Shown here piece after piece: positions 52,201 through 61,299 of a DNA stretch of 64,000 nt (position 1 is the first letter of the stretch; each line of letters opens with the position of its first letter). The stretch comes from Oscillospiraceae bacterium (GTDB lineage: Bacteria; Bacillota; Clostridia; Oscillospirales; Ruminococcaceae): assembly GCA_031280965.1 (NCBI GenBank), contig JAITFZ010000001.1, positions 27,065-91,064 of the forward strand, given 5' to 3'. The notes beneath the pieces were generated by a model. The model was not told the DNA's origin, ran no database searches, and saw only the letters and a list, made by a program, of their open reading frames with translations. The position numbers and the translations under genes were made by a program.

Positions 52201-52953
52201 ATGAGCCAGAAGCAGTTATTCCTGAAAAATGTACTCGCCTGCGTAATTTTCGCCGCTACGGTTATTACGCTGACGGCGATATTTTCATATGCTCCCGGGA
52301 ACTCAAAGGTCATCGCCGAGCCTGCGCCCGTTGAACCCGAAGATAACGCCCATATTGAAAACTGGGCGTTTTTTCTTATAAATGACAACAGCCCCCTGCC
52401 CGATTATTACGAGCCGGAGCTTGCGGCAATTGATTTTGACGGCGCGAGGGATTTTTTCCTTGATGCGCGCTGTGCCGACTACGCCGCAGAAATGCTTAAA
52501 GCCGCAAGAAGCGACGGCATAATTCTGTGTGTGGTTTCGGCTTACCGCTCAAGACAGCGGCAGGCGGATACCTTCAGCAGTTATGTCGAGCGGCTTATTC
52601 GCGAGAACCGCAATATAACCGAGGCGGAAGCCGCCGCCATCGCCGCCGTACAAATTGCCCGTCCGGGCGCAAGCGAGCATAACGCCGGGCTTGCGGTTGA
52701 TATTTTGAGCGAAGACTGGTTTATATATCACACCGATGTAACCGAAGAATTTGAACGGACGCCTGAATTTAGCTGGCTTGAAAAAAATTCATGGCGGTAC
52801 GGTTTTATTCTGCGTTACCCGAGAGGCAAGGAAGATGTAACCGGCTTCATATTTGAGCCGTGGCACTTCCGCTTTGTCGGCATTGATATAGCGGAGCAGA
52901 TTTATAACTCAGAGCTGACGCTTGAGGAGTATATAGATTTATACCCGCCGTAA
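52201..52953 (+). CDS. VanY-type D-Ala-D-Ala carboxypeptidase
   Basis: This 250-residue protein has an N-terminal membrane anchor or signal (residues 8-30). The peptidase M15B domain shows the zinc ligands and catalytic residues SEHNAGLAVDIL and EPWHFRFVG, plus SAYRSRQRQADTF near the substrate site. It trims the terminal D-Ala of peptidoglycan stem peptides at the outer face of the membrane. It stands alone here, without VanS/VanR/VanX partners, so a housekeeping wall role is likelier than resistance. SD is GGGAG. Confidence 0.9.
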   Translation: MSQKQLFLKNVLACVIFAATVITLTAIFSYAPGNSKVIAEPAPVEPEDNAHIENWAFFLINDNSPLPDYYEPELAAIDFDGARDFFLDARCADYAAEMLKAARSDGIILCVVSAYRSRQRQADTFSSYVERLIRENRNITEAEAAAIAAVQIARPGASEHNAGLAVDILSEDWFIYHTDVTEEFERTPEFSWLEKNSWRYGFILRYPRGKEDVTGFIFEPWHFRFVGIDIAEQIYNSELTLEEYIDLYPP

Positions 52954-52969
52954 CAGCAATCGGGGTTGT

Positions 52970-53251
52970 TTACCCGATAAGCTTCATTAAAACCCCCGTT
53001 ACTGCAGCACCCGTCCCCGCCGCACCCGCGAATTTAAGAAGCGTGTGCTTTTTGGGGCGGGGCTTTTTTGTTTTCAGCTTTCCCGCCTTTGAGGCGGCTT
53101 CCGCCCTGCCCACAAGAGTCCGCACGTTATCGTTCAAATCCCTTGTAGCTGTGTCGCTTTTCTCAGGCTTCACAAAAAAAATCGCCCGCTCGAAAAAGTC
53201 GCTTTCGGGATTGCTTACTTCAATAATCAGCTTGTTGACACCTTTAAGCAT
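52970..53251 (-). CDS. Small conserved hypothetical protein with C-terminal hydrophobic segment
   Basis: This is 93 residues from the ATG with SD AAAAGGAG; the open frame runs 14 codons further without an SD. The N-terminal half (NKLIIEVSNPESDFFERAIFFVKPE) resembles short proteins seen in many Clostridia that I cannot name with confidence. A basic segment KLKTKKPRPKKH is followed by a C-terminal helix rich in Gly/Ala (LLKFAGAAGTGAAVTGVLMKLIG), probably membrane-associated. Function unknown. Confidence 0.6.
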   Translation of the reverse strand: MLKGVNKLIIEVSNPESDFFERAIFFVKPEKSDTATRDLNDNVRTLVGRAEAASKAGKLKTKKPRPKKHTLLKFAGAAGTGAAVTGVLMKLIG

Positions 53252-53330
53252 AAAATTCACGCTCCTTTTTAAAAACTGTTCCGCTCTAAACACTTTGTAT
53301 TATTGGAAAACCTATTAAGGTTTATGCGAG

Positions 53331-53838
53331 TTTTCAACGGGTTTTCCTGTTTAAAGTGTTGAAAACCTGCCTGTTCAGAGATTTCGACAAATTTATTTGT
53401 TGAAATATCCGTTGAAAATGTTTAAAAGCGCGTTATTACACAAATTTTACACAGTTCTGTTTTCGTTTGATTTTAGTCCCTAATTAAATTAGTTATAACT
53501 ACGAATCATTTGTCCGTTCACTCCCTGCAAGAAATCTGTTATACTTTTAACGCGAACCGGAAATTCGACATAAACCCCTATTGCTAAAACATTTAACGAG
53601 CGGTATATAATCCCACTCGTTATACCGTCGGGATATTAGCTTCTTTACTGCGCGTAGAATTAAAATTTTCGGGCTTTTCAACAGGTTTTCAACATTGAAA
53701 GTGTGGAAAACCCGCCGATTTTACGTTAATTAGTGGTTCTAATCAATTTTTCTGTTGAAAACTTGGTTGAAAGTGTTGGAAAGTAGCTATGTTATAAGGC
53801 GCGCTTTCATTTGCGAAAAGCTTGTACTGTTGAAAAGA
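53331..53838. other. Gene-free stretch rich in DnaA-box-like 9-mers
   Basis: No credible gene lies between 53252 and 53924. The stretch holds many TTTTCAACA/TGTTGAAAA-type words: near 53331, 53357, 53397, 53411, 53675, 53686, 53752 and 53828. It also has TGTGGAAAA at 53702, one base from the DnaA box TTATCCACA on the other strand. Composite blocks (TTTTCAACA, then GGTTTTCAAC, then GTGTGGAAAACC at 53675-53712) resemble clostridial oriC flanks. No dnaA or dnaN is nearby, so this may be a DnaA titration or regulatory cluster rather than the origin. Confidence 0.4.
53595..53627. other. Interleaved inverted repeats (possible pseudoknot)
   Basis: AACGAG (53595-53600) pairs with CTCGTT (53616-53621). 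CGGTAT (53601-53606) pairs with ATACCG (53622-53627). The two stems interleave as in an H-type pseudoknot. A TGTTATACT extended -10-like word lies about 60 bp upstream, so a small RNA is possible. Confidence 0.3.
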
Positions 53839-53924
53839 AATTTTCAGAACACAGGAGGACGGCGCGATTCGGGATTTACCGGAATAGTGGTTTTAATTTG
53901 AACCGCTTTTAAGCCCAACGGTTG

Positions 53925-53956
53925 AAAAACCCGCAGGAATATTTCCCTGCGGGCTT
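53925..53956 (-). terminator. Terminator of the sigma/anti-sigma operon
   Basis: On the minus strand CCCGCAGG pairs with CCTGCGGG around an 8-base AT-rich loop, and T5 follows. It lies about 27 bp beyond the stop codon. Confidence 0.85.
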
Positions 53957-53982
53957 TGCTCATTGCTTTTATCTCCAACGAT

Positions 53983-55761
53983 TTACGTTAAAATCTCAAT
54001 CCTGACTACAGCCGGCGTTATTTCAAGCAACCTGAACGCCTCCGAAAATTCGGGTCTTTGTATACGTTCGGCTTCACTCTCGGTTGACGGAAGAATCTGC
54101 ATACCCCGAAGTATATACCAGTTGTTGTCGCCGTCATTGAACATGCTTCCCGAATTACGGTGGAATCGTATATATCCGGCTTCAATTCCATAGTCTGTCA
54201 GTGTAGCGAGTTCGGCGTTCCAAATATACGCAATACCGTCCGAAATAACCGCGAAGTTGCCTGCGTCGGGACTGCGCCTGAAACTGAAATCTCTGCCGAG
54301 CGACGCCAGCCCCATATCGATTTCTTCAATGTTAAAGAAGCGCGCATTGTATTCGTAGGTGCGAAGCTCGCCGTTTTCAGAAACCTGCGCGTATATGAAG
54401 CCGCTGTTCGTAAGGCTCAATACTATGAGGTTATCTTCGCTTTTTATTAAATTGCTGAAGCTGTAGCCGCTATTTCTGTTTGCTGTGTAAATTGCGCTTA
54501 TGTTTGGGGTTTGCGTTTTCATGACGATTTCATTGTTCCTGAACAGCGCGTAGCTGATTTGCCCATGCTCCTGCAATATATCCGAAGTTTCCAGTTGCCT
54601 GAGCACTCCGCTTTCACCGTCTGCCATGTAAAGATTGGTCAGCCGCCCGAAAGCATCGCCGCCTATTATCAACAGTGTGCCTGTTTTCGCATCGGTGTAA
54701 GTGATTCGCGGATTCACCGCAACAAAACCTTCAACGGCTTTAAAACTGTGCCGCCCGTCTGCGTTTTTAACTATTTCGTAGAGCAGAACCTGACTTCTGG
54801 TCAGCAGTACGAATTTATTTTCATTTATGAAATGAACGCCGAGCGCGCTGTCTATATTTAATTCGATGAAATCTTCTTCAACCGGTTCGGTTGGTTCATT
54901 CGGCTCGTTAGGATTATCAGGGTCATTAGGTTCAGCGGGGTCTGGCGGATTATTCGGGTCATTGGGTTCGGCAGGGTCCGACGGATTGTCCGGGTTATTA
55001 GGCTCGGTCGGGTCTGACGGGTTGTCGGGATTATTCGGGTTGTTCGGATTGGCAGGTTCAAACGGCGGGTCAAGTATAGGGTCGTTTAGGTCAGCCGGGT
55101 CAGGCGTTACGGGCTCTTCTATATTCGGTAGCGGAATCGCAGAGTTATTGTTGTTGTGCGGAAGCGCTATAGGACGGAAGTTATCGTTGTTAATCAAGCC
55201 ACCCTGAAACTCAACCGCCGTAAATTCAGGACGGTCGCGCAGTTCAAAGTACAGGTCGTCGTAAGCAATAATCCGCGCCCCGCTGAATAAGCGGTTGTCC
55301 GCACTTTCTGTCGTTGCCGCAACATCTACGAATTCGCCGTTCCAGAGCGCGACAGCCATAACCGCGCCGTCCTCCGGCGCTATAAGATTCAATACCGAAT
55401 CAAGCTCCTCTAACGTCATCGGCTCGGCAAAAGAGATATACATCTCTTTTTTTTCCGAGGAGAAACCGTTGGCTAAAATCATTTCTTCTCTGTATATAAT
55501 ATCGTTCATGCGGTCTTCGTCGCTTACTATATTATAATTAGGAAGAGGCGGGTCAATTATGCCGCCGTCCGCAAAAAGCCCGAGCAACATATATCCGCCG
55601 AAAAACATAACAATCACAGCGGCGGCGGCTGTAAGCGGCATCCACTTCGCATTGCGCGCGAAAAATGACGCGGAGGACGCGCGCTTGGCGTTTTTGCGTA
55701 TTTTACTTTCATCGAAAGTATACTGCATCATTATTTCCTTATAGAAATCATGTTTGTTCAA
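53983..55761 (-). CDS. Membrane anti-sigma-like protein with Asn-Pro linker and propeller-like domain
   Basis: This 592-residue protein starts with TTG (strong SD AAAGGAGGT). A cytoplasmic N-terminus of about 40 residues precedes a single membrane helix (WMPLTAAAAVIVMFFGGYMLL). An extracytoplasmic domain (about 70-205) follows, then a linker of about 60 residues of PNNPDNPSDPTEP-like repeats, and a C-terminal beta-rich domain (about 290-580) with repeated short strands like a propeller. It lies 79 bp after an ECF sigma gene. The layout suits a transmembrane anti-sigma factor with an external sensor. No classic zinc anti-sigma motif is visible, so the role is inferred from context. Confidence 0.7.
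   Translation of the reverse strand: MNKHDFYKEIMMQYTFDESKIRKNAKRASSASFFARNAKWMPLTAAAAVIVMFFGGYMLLGLFADGGIIDPPLPNYNIVSDEDRMNDIIYREEMILANGFSSEKKEMYISFAEPMTLEELDSVLNLIAPEDGAVMAVALWNGEFVDVAATTESADNRLFSGARIIAYDDLYFELRDRPEFTAVEFQGGLINNDNFRPIALPHNNNNSAIPLPNIEEPVTPDPADLNDPILDPPFEPANPNNPNNPDNPSDPTEPNNPDNPSDPAEPNDPNNPPDPAEPNDPDNPNEPNEPTEPVEEDFIELNIDSALGVHFINENKFVLLTRSQVLLYEIVKNADGRHSFKAVEGFVAVNPRITYTDAKTGTLLIIGGDAFGRLTNLYMADGESGVLRQLETSDILQEHGQISYALFRNNEIVMKTQTPNISAIYTANRNSGYSFSNLIKSEDNLIVLSLTNSGFIYAQVSENGELRTYEYNARFFNIEEIDMGLASLGRDFSFRRSPDAGNFAVISDGIAYIWNAELATLTDYGIEAGYIRFHRNSGSMFNDGDNNWYILRGMQILPSTESEAERIQRPEFSEAFRLLEITPAVVRIEILT
54879..55082 (-). repeat. Asn-Pro-Asp linker repeats
   Basis: Imperfect tandem codon repeats encode PNNPDNP, SDPTEPN and SDPAEPND-type units, about 60 residues that join the two extracytoplasmic domains. 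Length variation between strains is likely. Confidence 0.8.
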
Positions 55762-55840
55762 GGCGCGTACCTCCTTTCAAGATAATGGTGCGGGGGAAAA
55801 TTATGAGGAATCCATGAAGGAAATGAATTAACTGTTAATA

Positions 55841-56413
55841 TCATATGTTGAATTTTTTCTTCTGTCTTTCAATCGTTCTGTAGAGCTTGTTCTTGACTGA
55901 CGAAAGGTTTAGTTCAAGTTCATTCGCGATTTCGTCAAGCTTCATATCCAAAACGAAGTGCATGTAAAAAATCTTGCCGGTTACGGGGTCGTCGTTTGTT
56001 ATGTCGTCGAAAATCTGCCTTGCCAAAAGCTCGTTGCATAAAACATCTTCGAGCTTTTTCTCGTGGCGGGACATTTCGGCTTCTATTTCCACCATCTGCT
56101 CCTCGGAATAATCCGAGAACGAAGAAGTTTTACTGCGTCTTTTGAGTGCGCCGAAATAGTTTTTACACTCGAACTTAGCTATATTTATAAGGAAGGCTTC
56201 CGAACTTTCTATATCGCTATATCCTTTTTTATTAATGCGCGAAAAAAACCGCGTGTATATATTCTGAAGAATATCCTCGCTGTCAAGGATGTTTCCGCAT
56301 TTACTTACCACATATCGCGACACGGCTTGAAAGGTGTCGGCGTAAACCGCGTTGAAATAATCGTTTATGTCGCGCGGGGAGTTAGTTAAAGTTTCGGGAA
56401 TATTGCTGTCCAA
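55841..56413 (-). CDS. ECF-type RNA polymerase sigma factor
   Basis: I use the TTG placed 8 bp after GAGGTGA (190 residues); GTG or TTG starts further upstream lack an SD. Region 2 is seen in YADTFQAVSRYVVSKCGNILDSEDILQNIYTRFF. Region 4 is the C-terminal helix-turn-helix, MKLDEIANELELNLSSVKNKLYRTIERQKKKF. The spacing between regions is short and lacks region 3, as in ECF sigmas. It heads a two-gene unit with the membrane protein downstream, which probably sequesters it until an external signal arrives. The target promoters are unknown. Confidence 0.88.
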   Translation of the reverse strand: MDSNIPETLTNSPRDINDYFNAVYADTFQAVSRYVVSKCGNILDSEDILQNIYTRFFSRINKKGYSDIESSEAFLINIAKFECKNYFGALKRRSKTSSFSDYSEEQMVEIEAEMSRHEKKLEDVLCNELLARQIFDDITNDDPVTGKIFYMHFVLDMKLDEIANELELNLSSVKNKLYRTIERQKKKFNI

Positions 56414-56666
56414 GTGAGGCTCACCTCTTTTCCGCACCAACTTCAGGTTGGCGTCAGTGTCAAGCCCCGCTATCTAAGTAGTACGGGCTTTTTATAAAAA
56501 AGTTTCAATATTTGCTAAAATATTTTTAAAGATTATCCATATTTAGCGTTTGTTTTATATGTTTTATTGTACATTAAAAATAAAGCTGTGTCAAGTTGTT
56601 TAACCCGTGTTTAATCGGTTCATAATCTCTATGAAAATATTATGCTCGCAGAAAGGACAAATTATC

Positions 56667-57284
56667 ATGACAACAAGGACTGACAGAAAAAACAACATAC
56701 TTACAATATCTATGCTTGCGGGAACCTGCGCCGCTCTGCTTTTTGCGTCGTTCGTATCTTTCGCCGAAAAGTGCGAAGCTGTGCAGGGCGAGGTTTTGCG
56801 TCTGCACGTTTTAGCTAATTCCGACAGCGCAGACGACCGGCGTCTGAAGTACGAACTGCGCGACTTCATACTTGAAGACGCAAAAAAACACTTCGCCGAA
56901 ACCCTTACGCTCGACGAAGCTGTGCAATCAGCCGGATTAAATCTGCCCGCTATTGAACAAAACGCGAAAATGTTCATAGCGGCGCAGGGCTGTGACTACG
57001 ATGTGACGGTTACTCTTGAAAACATGTATTTCACAACCCGCGTTTACGAAAATATAACGATGCCGGCAGGGAATTACGCCGCGCTTAGGGTTGTAATCGG
57101 CGCCGGTGAAGGCAGTAACTGGTGGTGTGTAGTTTTCCCGCCGCTTTGTCTGCCCGCGGTTACACAAAAAAACAGCGAACCTTTTTTCACCAGAGAAATC
57201 GGCAAGGCAACCGGAAGCAGTGAAGTCAAAAGAATTGAAGTACGGTTTAAGGTTTATGAGTGGTTTGTTAGAATGTTCGGGTAA
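56667..57284 (+). CDS. spoIIR: Stage II sporulation protein R
   Basis: This is 205 residues from the ATG with SD AGAAAGGAC; the open frame extends 20 codons upstream without an SD. A signal/membrane helix (residues 14-34) is followed by LRLHVLANSDSADDRRLKYELRDFIL, the SpoIIR signature, and SNWWCVVFPPLC. SpoIIR is made in the forespore and secreted to activate the SpoIIGA protease that processes pro-sigma-E in the mother cell. Upstream, GTTTA, 14 bp, then GGTTCATAAT (56598-56626) loosely resembles a sigma-F promoter. It identifies the organism as a spore-former. Confidence 0.93.
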   Translation: MTTRTDRKNNILTISMLAGTCAALLFASFVSFAEKCEAVQGEVLRLHVLANSDSADDRRLKYELRDFILEDAKKHFAETLTLDEAVQSAGLNLPAIEQNAKMFIAAQGCDYDVTVTLENMYFTTRVYENITMPAGNYAALRVVIGAGEGSNWWCVVFPPLCLPAVTQKNSEPFFTREIGKATGSSEVKRIEVRFKVYEWFVRMFG

Positions 57285-57285
57285 G

Positions 57286-57314
57286 TTGACGGGTTAACGG
57301 ATTTATGTTATAAT
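57286..57314 (+). promoter_or_regulatory. Sigma-A promoter of the nitroreductase gene
   Basis: The boxes are TTGACG, a 17-bp spacer, and TATAAT with TG one base before it. The -35 begins 2 bp after the spoIIR stop codon, so the two genes are transcribed separately. Confidence 0.85.
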
Positions 57315-57351
57315 GTGTTTTGAACCTACTATAAAAAAGGGAGTAAAGCAC

Positions 57352-57882
57352 ATGGATTTATTTGAAGCTATAGAAAAGCGGTATTCTCACAAGGAAAAAT
57401 TCCTTCCCGACGCTGTTCCGCTCTTTGACCTTGAACGCATAGCAGGAGCGGGTTTGGCGGCGCCGACCGGCATGAACAGTCAATGTGTACGGCTCATTAT
57501 ACTGCCGGACAGAGAAGCCGTACAACCCCTCTGCGATGTCGCGCCGACAGACGGGATGCTTACGGCTCCGGCGGCTATTGCCGTTTTAACCGACAGCAGT
57601 AAACAAAAAGCGCCGAAAGGCGAGCTGTACAACTTCGAGATTGAGGATTATTCAGCCGCCGCCGGGAATATGCTGCTCGCCGCTGTCGCGCTCGGATATG
57701 CCTCGCTTTGGCTTGACAGCCCTTTTTTTGACAGCGAAAAACAGAAAGCCGCGATAGAAGTACTCGGCGCGCCCGAAGGGTATAATCTGCGGGTTGTGCT
57801 TCCGATTGGCAAACCGGACGGCGCAGGGACAAGAAGAGAGAAAATGGGGTTCAGTGAGCGGGTTTCATATGGAAAATTCTAA
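57352..57882 (+). CDS. Nitroreductase-family FMN oxidoreductase
   Basis: This is 176 residues from the ATG with SD AAGGGAG. It has the family start (DLFEAIEKRYSHKEK, where most members have R-S at the FMN phosphate site) and AGLAAPTGMNSQ. Further along come AAAGNMLLAAVALGYASLWLDSP and VVLPIGKPDGAG. It is a small, single-domain member and probably reduces quinones, nitro-compounds or flavins with NAD(P)H. The substrate cannot be named. It stands alone behind its own promoter. Confidence 0.88.
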   Translation: MDLFEAIEKRYSHKEKFLPDAVPLFDLERIAGAGLAAPTGMNSQCVRLIILPDREAVQPLCDVAPTDGMLTAPAAIAVLTDSSKQKAPKGELYNFEIEDYSAAAGNMLLAAVALGYASLWLDSPFFDSEKQKAAIEVLGAPEGYNLRVVLPIGKPDGAGTRREKMGFSERVSYGKF

Positions 57883-57954
57883 AACAAATGTATAGTATCG
57901 GGTGAAAATCTTCCTACTTCTGCTGTTATGCGGTGTTATTGGCGGGTATTATTT

Positions 57955-60900
57955 TCAGTTTGCTTCAAGCCTTGTCAAATACGATTCAAGGAACTTCCGC
58001 GCCGCTTTAAGCGGCGCTTCGCCTTTCACAAGCTTTACGCTAATAGCCGCCTTCCCCGTGAAATCTAAAGAAACTCTGTCCCCCATTGTGCCGACTGCTC
58101 TGCTCACGCCTTCCATATCCGGCTTTTCGGCGCAGATTTTAAGCGTCCCGCCGTCCTGTAAAATCTCTTTAATCCCCGCCGCGCCCGCCAAATTACGTAG
58201 TTGCGCCGCTTCAATCAGCCCAACCACGGACACGGGCGGCTCGCCGTAGCGGTCAATAAGCTCGTCGGTTACGTCAAGCGCGTCGTCGTCACTGCGAATC
58301 TCGGCAATTCGTTTGTAACATGAAATCCTCTGCGCCGCGCTCGAAATATAGTTTTCGGGTATAAAAGCATCCATTTTCACATCGATAAGACACTCTTCGG
58401 TAATGGCGGCGGGGTCGCCCCGCTGTTCGGCAACAGCTTGATTGAGAAGCTGAAGATACATATCATAACCCACCGCGCTCAAATGCCCGGACTGCCTTGC
58501 GCCGAGAATCGAGCCCGCGCCCCGTATTTCAAGGTCGCGCATGGCTATGTTAAAGCCCGAGCCGAACTGCGTGAATTCGCGGATTGCGTTAAGGCGTTTT
58601 GTGGAAATTTCCGACAGCACCTTCCCGCGCCTGAACGTGAAATAGGCATAGGCGCGCTTGTTTGTCCGCCCGACACGCCCCCTGAGCTGATGTAACTGCG
58701 CCAAGCCCATATGGTCGGCATTTTCAATTACGAGGGTGTTGACATTCGGGACGTCAACGCCTGTTTCAATCAGCGTTGTGCAGACAAGCACGTCTATTTC
58801 GCCGTCTAAAAGCTTCCGCCAGACCTCAAGCAGCTCATCTTCACCCAGTTTTCCGTGAGCTATACCGATTTTTGCTTCGGGGCATAAATTAAGCAGTTTA
58901 ACCGCACATTCGGTTATTGTTTCAATACGATTGTGGATATAATAAACCTGCCCGTTGCGGCGCAGTTCTTTCATGATTGCCTGCGTAACCACGCCCCAGT
59001 CATGCTCAATTACGTAAGTCGTCACCGGCTGTCTGTCCTGCGGCGGCGTGTTAATCACGCTCATGTCGCGGATTCCGCTCATAGCCATATTAAGCGTTCT
59101 CGGAATAGGCGTAGCTGATAAAGTCAGCACGTCCACCCCCGCGAACATTTCTTTGAATTTTTCCTTGTGAGTTACCCCGAAGCGCTGTTCCTCGTCTATA
59201 ATTACTAAACCCAGGTTTTTAAATTCAACATCGCTTTGCACAAGTCTGTGCGTACCGATTACTAAATCAACAATACCTTTTTTAAGTTTTTCAAGAACCT
59301 GCTTGATTTCCCGCGCACTGCGAAAACGCGAGAGCAGTTCAATGTTAAGCGGGAAGTTTTCCATACGCTTAATTGCGGTTTGATAATGCTGCCACGCAAG
59401 CACGGTCGTGGGGCATAATAACGCGCACTGCTTTCCGTCCATCACGCACTTAAACGCGCCGCGCAGTGCGACTTCCGTCTTCCCGAAGCCCACATCTCCG
59501 CACAACAGCCTATCCATCGGCTTCGCTGTCTGCATGTCGGCTTTGATTTCCTCGATACAGCGCAATTGGTCGTCGGTTTCAATATAACTGAAATGCTCCT
59601 CAAACTGCACCTGTTCACTGTTATCGGACGGGAATTTATGCCCGCGGCTTTTAAGCCGCTTTGAATACAGCGCAATGAGTTCTTCCGCAAGCTCGGACGC
59701 GGCGGCTTTAGCTTTGGCTTTGGTTTTCTGCCACATATCCGAATGAAGCTTGTTAAGTTTAAGCGATGCCGAATCGGTGTTGCCGATATAGCGCGAAATA
59801 AAGTCAAGCTGTGTTACCGGAACATAAAGCACATCTGTCCCCGCGTACTTGATTTTAATGTAGTCTTTGCTCACATCGTCGCTTGTTAATTTCGTCACAC
59901 CCTCGAATATACCTATGCCGTAATTCTGATGCACGATGTAGTCGCCTGCGTTTATATCGGCTAAGTTGCGGATTTCCCCGCCTTTTCGCTTGCGTCGGCG
60001 AACCGCCGGATGCATTGTTGCTTCTCCTCTGACAGTGCTGCCCGCTGTTTTCGCAAGGCTCAGCATCACGCACTTTGCGTCGGTGTAATCGTAGCCCGCG
60101 CCGACTGTTCCGGCTAAAATATAGGCGCGTTTGGCGTAGATTTTCTTAGGGTCTGACGAGAAGTCGGCGGGAAAATTGTCGTCTTTCAAATCCTGCGCTA
60201 AAGTTCGTGCCGCCTTTTCCGTCCCCGCGAAAACCACAACCGCACAACCTTTGTTTATATAATCCGTCAGTTCCGAACAAAGAAGCTTATACTCGCCGCT
60301 CCAGCTTGAAAGCTGATTTGCCCGCACACTTAGAATTTCGCCGAGCTTTAAACCTCCGCCTCTTATAAAAGTATCGAAATAAGCGCAGATTTTACTTTGC
60401 GAAATTTCCTTGTATTCGCCCCGTGTGAGCATGAACTGAGCGCGTTTTCCAAGCGTTTTGTTTTCAATGGCTGACTTTAAATCCTCCTCGTGCCGAATAC
60501 ATGCAACGCGGTAGCTTTCCGCGCAGTTCACGCTTTCACAAACTATGCAGTCGGTTACATAATCAAACAGGCTGAAGCTTCTGCCGCCCGCTTCGGGTTC
60601 TTCGACAGACGGCGCGATTTGCACTTCTGTGACGCTTTCCACCCGTCTTTGAGTTTCCCGGTCAAAGAAGCCTATGTTGTCAGCCGTATCGCCCCAAAAC
60701 TCAATTCTGACAGGCAGTTCGTTATTCGGCGCGTGAATATCTAAGATTGCGCCCCTGAGCGCAAACTGCGAAGCCCCTTCAATCATGTCCGAGCGGGAAA
60801 AACCCATATTCACAAGCTTTTCAATCAGCTCGCCGAGAGAGATTTCATCACCCTCTTTTATTGTAATCGTTTTTTCGCGCAGAACATCGGGCGGGGTTGT

Positions 60901-61299
60901 GAGCTGTCCCGCGGATTCAGGTGTTGCAAGTATTAATTTAACATTGCCTGAAAGCGCGTTACTTAAAACGTTCAGTCGGCGAAACTCATATTCGCGGGAG
61001 TTAACTTCAAAATATCCTAAGTTTAAATCTTTCGCGGGGTAGACCGCGGCTGTATCGGTTCCCCCTATAAAAGTATTTATATCTTCACAAAGGCGCATGG
61101 CTTCGCTCTCGGCTTCAACCAAAACTAACAGGTTTGGACTGACGGGGTTGTCCGTTCCTGTAATTGCCGATAAAAAGTGCGCCTTATGCACGTGCGAAAG
61201 CCCCGTTACCAGCGTGGGCAGGGGGTTATCGCTTTTTATATTCCCGAGCAGATTCCGGAATTCGGGAATCTGCTCGGCTACAGAGCGGAAAAAATTCAA
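57955..61299 (-). CDS. mfd: Transcription-repair coupling factor Mfd
   Basis: This 1114-residue protein has the full Mfd layout. The N-terminal UvrB-like part (1-390, degenerate helicase) is followed by an RNA polymerase-interacting CarD-like domain (about 450-530, INAGDYIVHQNYGIGIFEG). The RecG-like translocase has Walker A GDVGFGKTE and Walker B IIDEEQRFG. The TRG-type segment is RDLEIRGAGSILGARQSGH, and a C-terminal TRCF domain ends the chain. It removes stalled RNA polymerase and recruits UvrA to transcribed-strand lesions. It starts with TTG directly at the stop codon of the ECF transporter gene (TAATTG), so translation is coupled. Confidence 0.97.
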   Translation of the reverse strand: MNFFRSVAEQIPEFRNLLGNIKSDNPLPTLVTGLSHVHKAHFLSAITGTDNPVSPNLLVLVEAESEAMRLCEDINTFIGGTDTAAVYPAKDLNLGYFEVNSREYEFRRLNVLSNALSGNVKLILATPESAGQLTTPPDVLREKTITIKEGDEISLGELIEKLVNMGFSRSDMIEGASQFALRGAILDIHAPNNELPVRIEFWGDTADNIGFFDRETQRRVESVTEVQIAPSVEEPEAGGRSFSLFDYVTDCIVCESVNCAESYRVACIRHEEDLKSAIENKTLGKRAQFMLTRGEYKEISQSKICAYFDTFIRGGGLKLGEILSVRANQLSSWSGEYKLLCSELTDYINKGCAVVVFAGTEKAARTLAQDLKDDNFPADFSSDPKKIYAKRAYILAGTVGAGYDYTDAKCVMLSLAKTAGSTVRGEATMHPAVRRRKRKGGEIRNLADINAGDYIVHQNYGIGIFEGVTKLTSDDVSKDYIKIKYAGTDVLYVPVTQLDFISRYIGNTDSASLKLNKLHSDMWQKTKAKAKAAASELAEELIALYSKRLKSRGHKFPSDNSEQVQFEEHFSYIETDDQLRCIEEIKADMQTAKPMDRLLCGDVGFGKTEVALRGAFKCVMDGKQCALLCPTTVLAWQHYQTAIKRMENFPLNIELLSRFRSAREIKQVLEKLKKGIVDLVIGTHRLVQSDVEFKNLGLVIIDEEQRFGVTHKEKFKEMFAGVDVLTLSATPIPRTLNMAMSGIRDMSVINTPPQDRQPVTTYVIEHDWGVVTQAIMKELRRNGQVYYIHNRIETITECAVKLLNLCPEAKIGIAHGKLGEDELLEVWRKLLDGEIDVLVCTTLIETGVDVPNVNTLVIENADHMGLAQLHQLRGRVGRTNKRAYAYFTFRRGKVLSEISTKRLNAIREFTQFGSGFNIAMRDLEIRGAGSILGARQSGHLSAVGYDMYLQLLNQAVAEQRGDPAAITEECLIDVKMDAFIPENYISSAAQRISCYKRIAEIRSDDDALDVTDELIDRYGEPPVSVVGLIEAAQLRNLAGAAGIKEILQDGGTLKICAEKPDMEGVSRAVGTMGDRVSLDFTGKAAISVKLVKGEAPLKAARKFLESYLTRLEAN

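Noticed and set aside
52201..52953. VanY-like gene as part of a vancomycin-resistance cluster
   Set aside because: No vanS/vanR, vanH, ligase or vanX gene is adjacent; a general peptidoglycan-trimming role fits better.
53252..53924. A gene in the 0.67-kb gap
   Set aside because: No open frame of useful length with an SD is present; the GGAGG near 53855 is not followed by a sustained frame.
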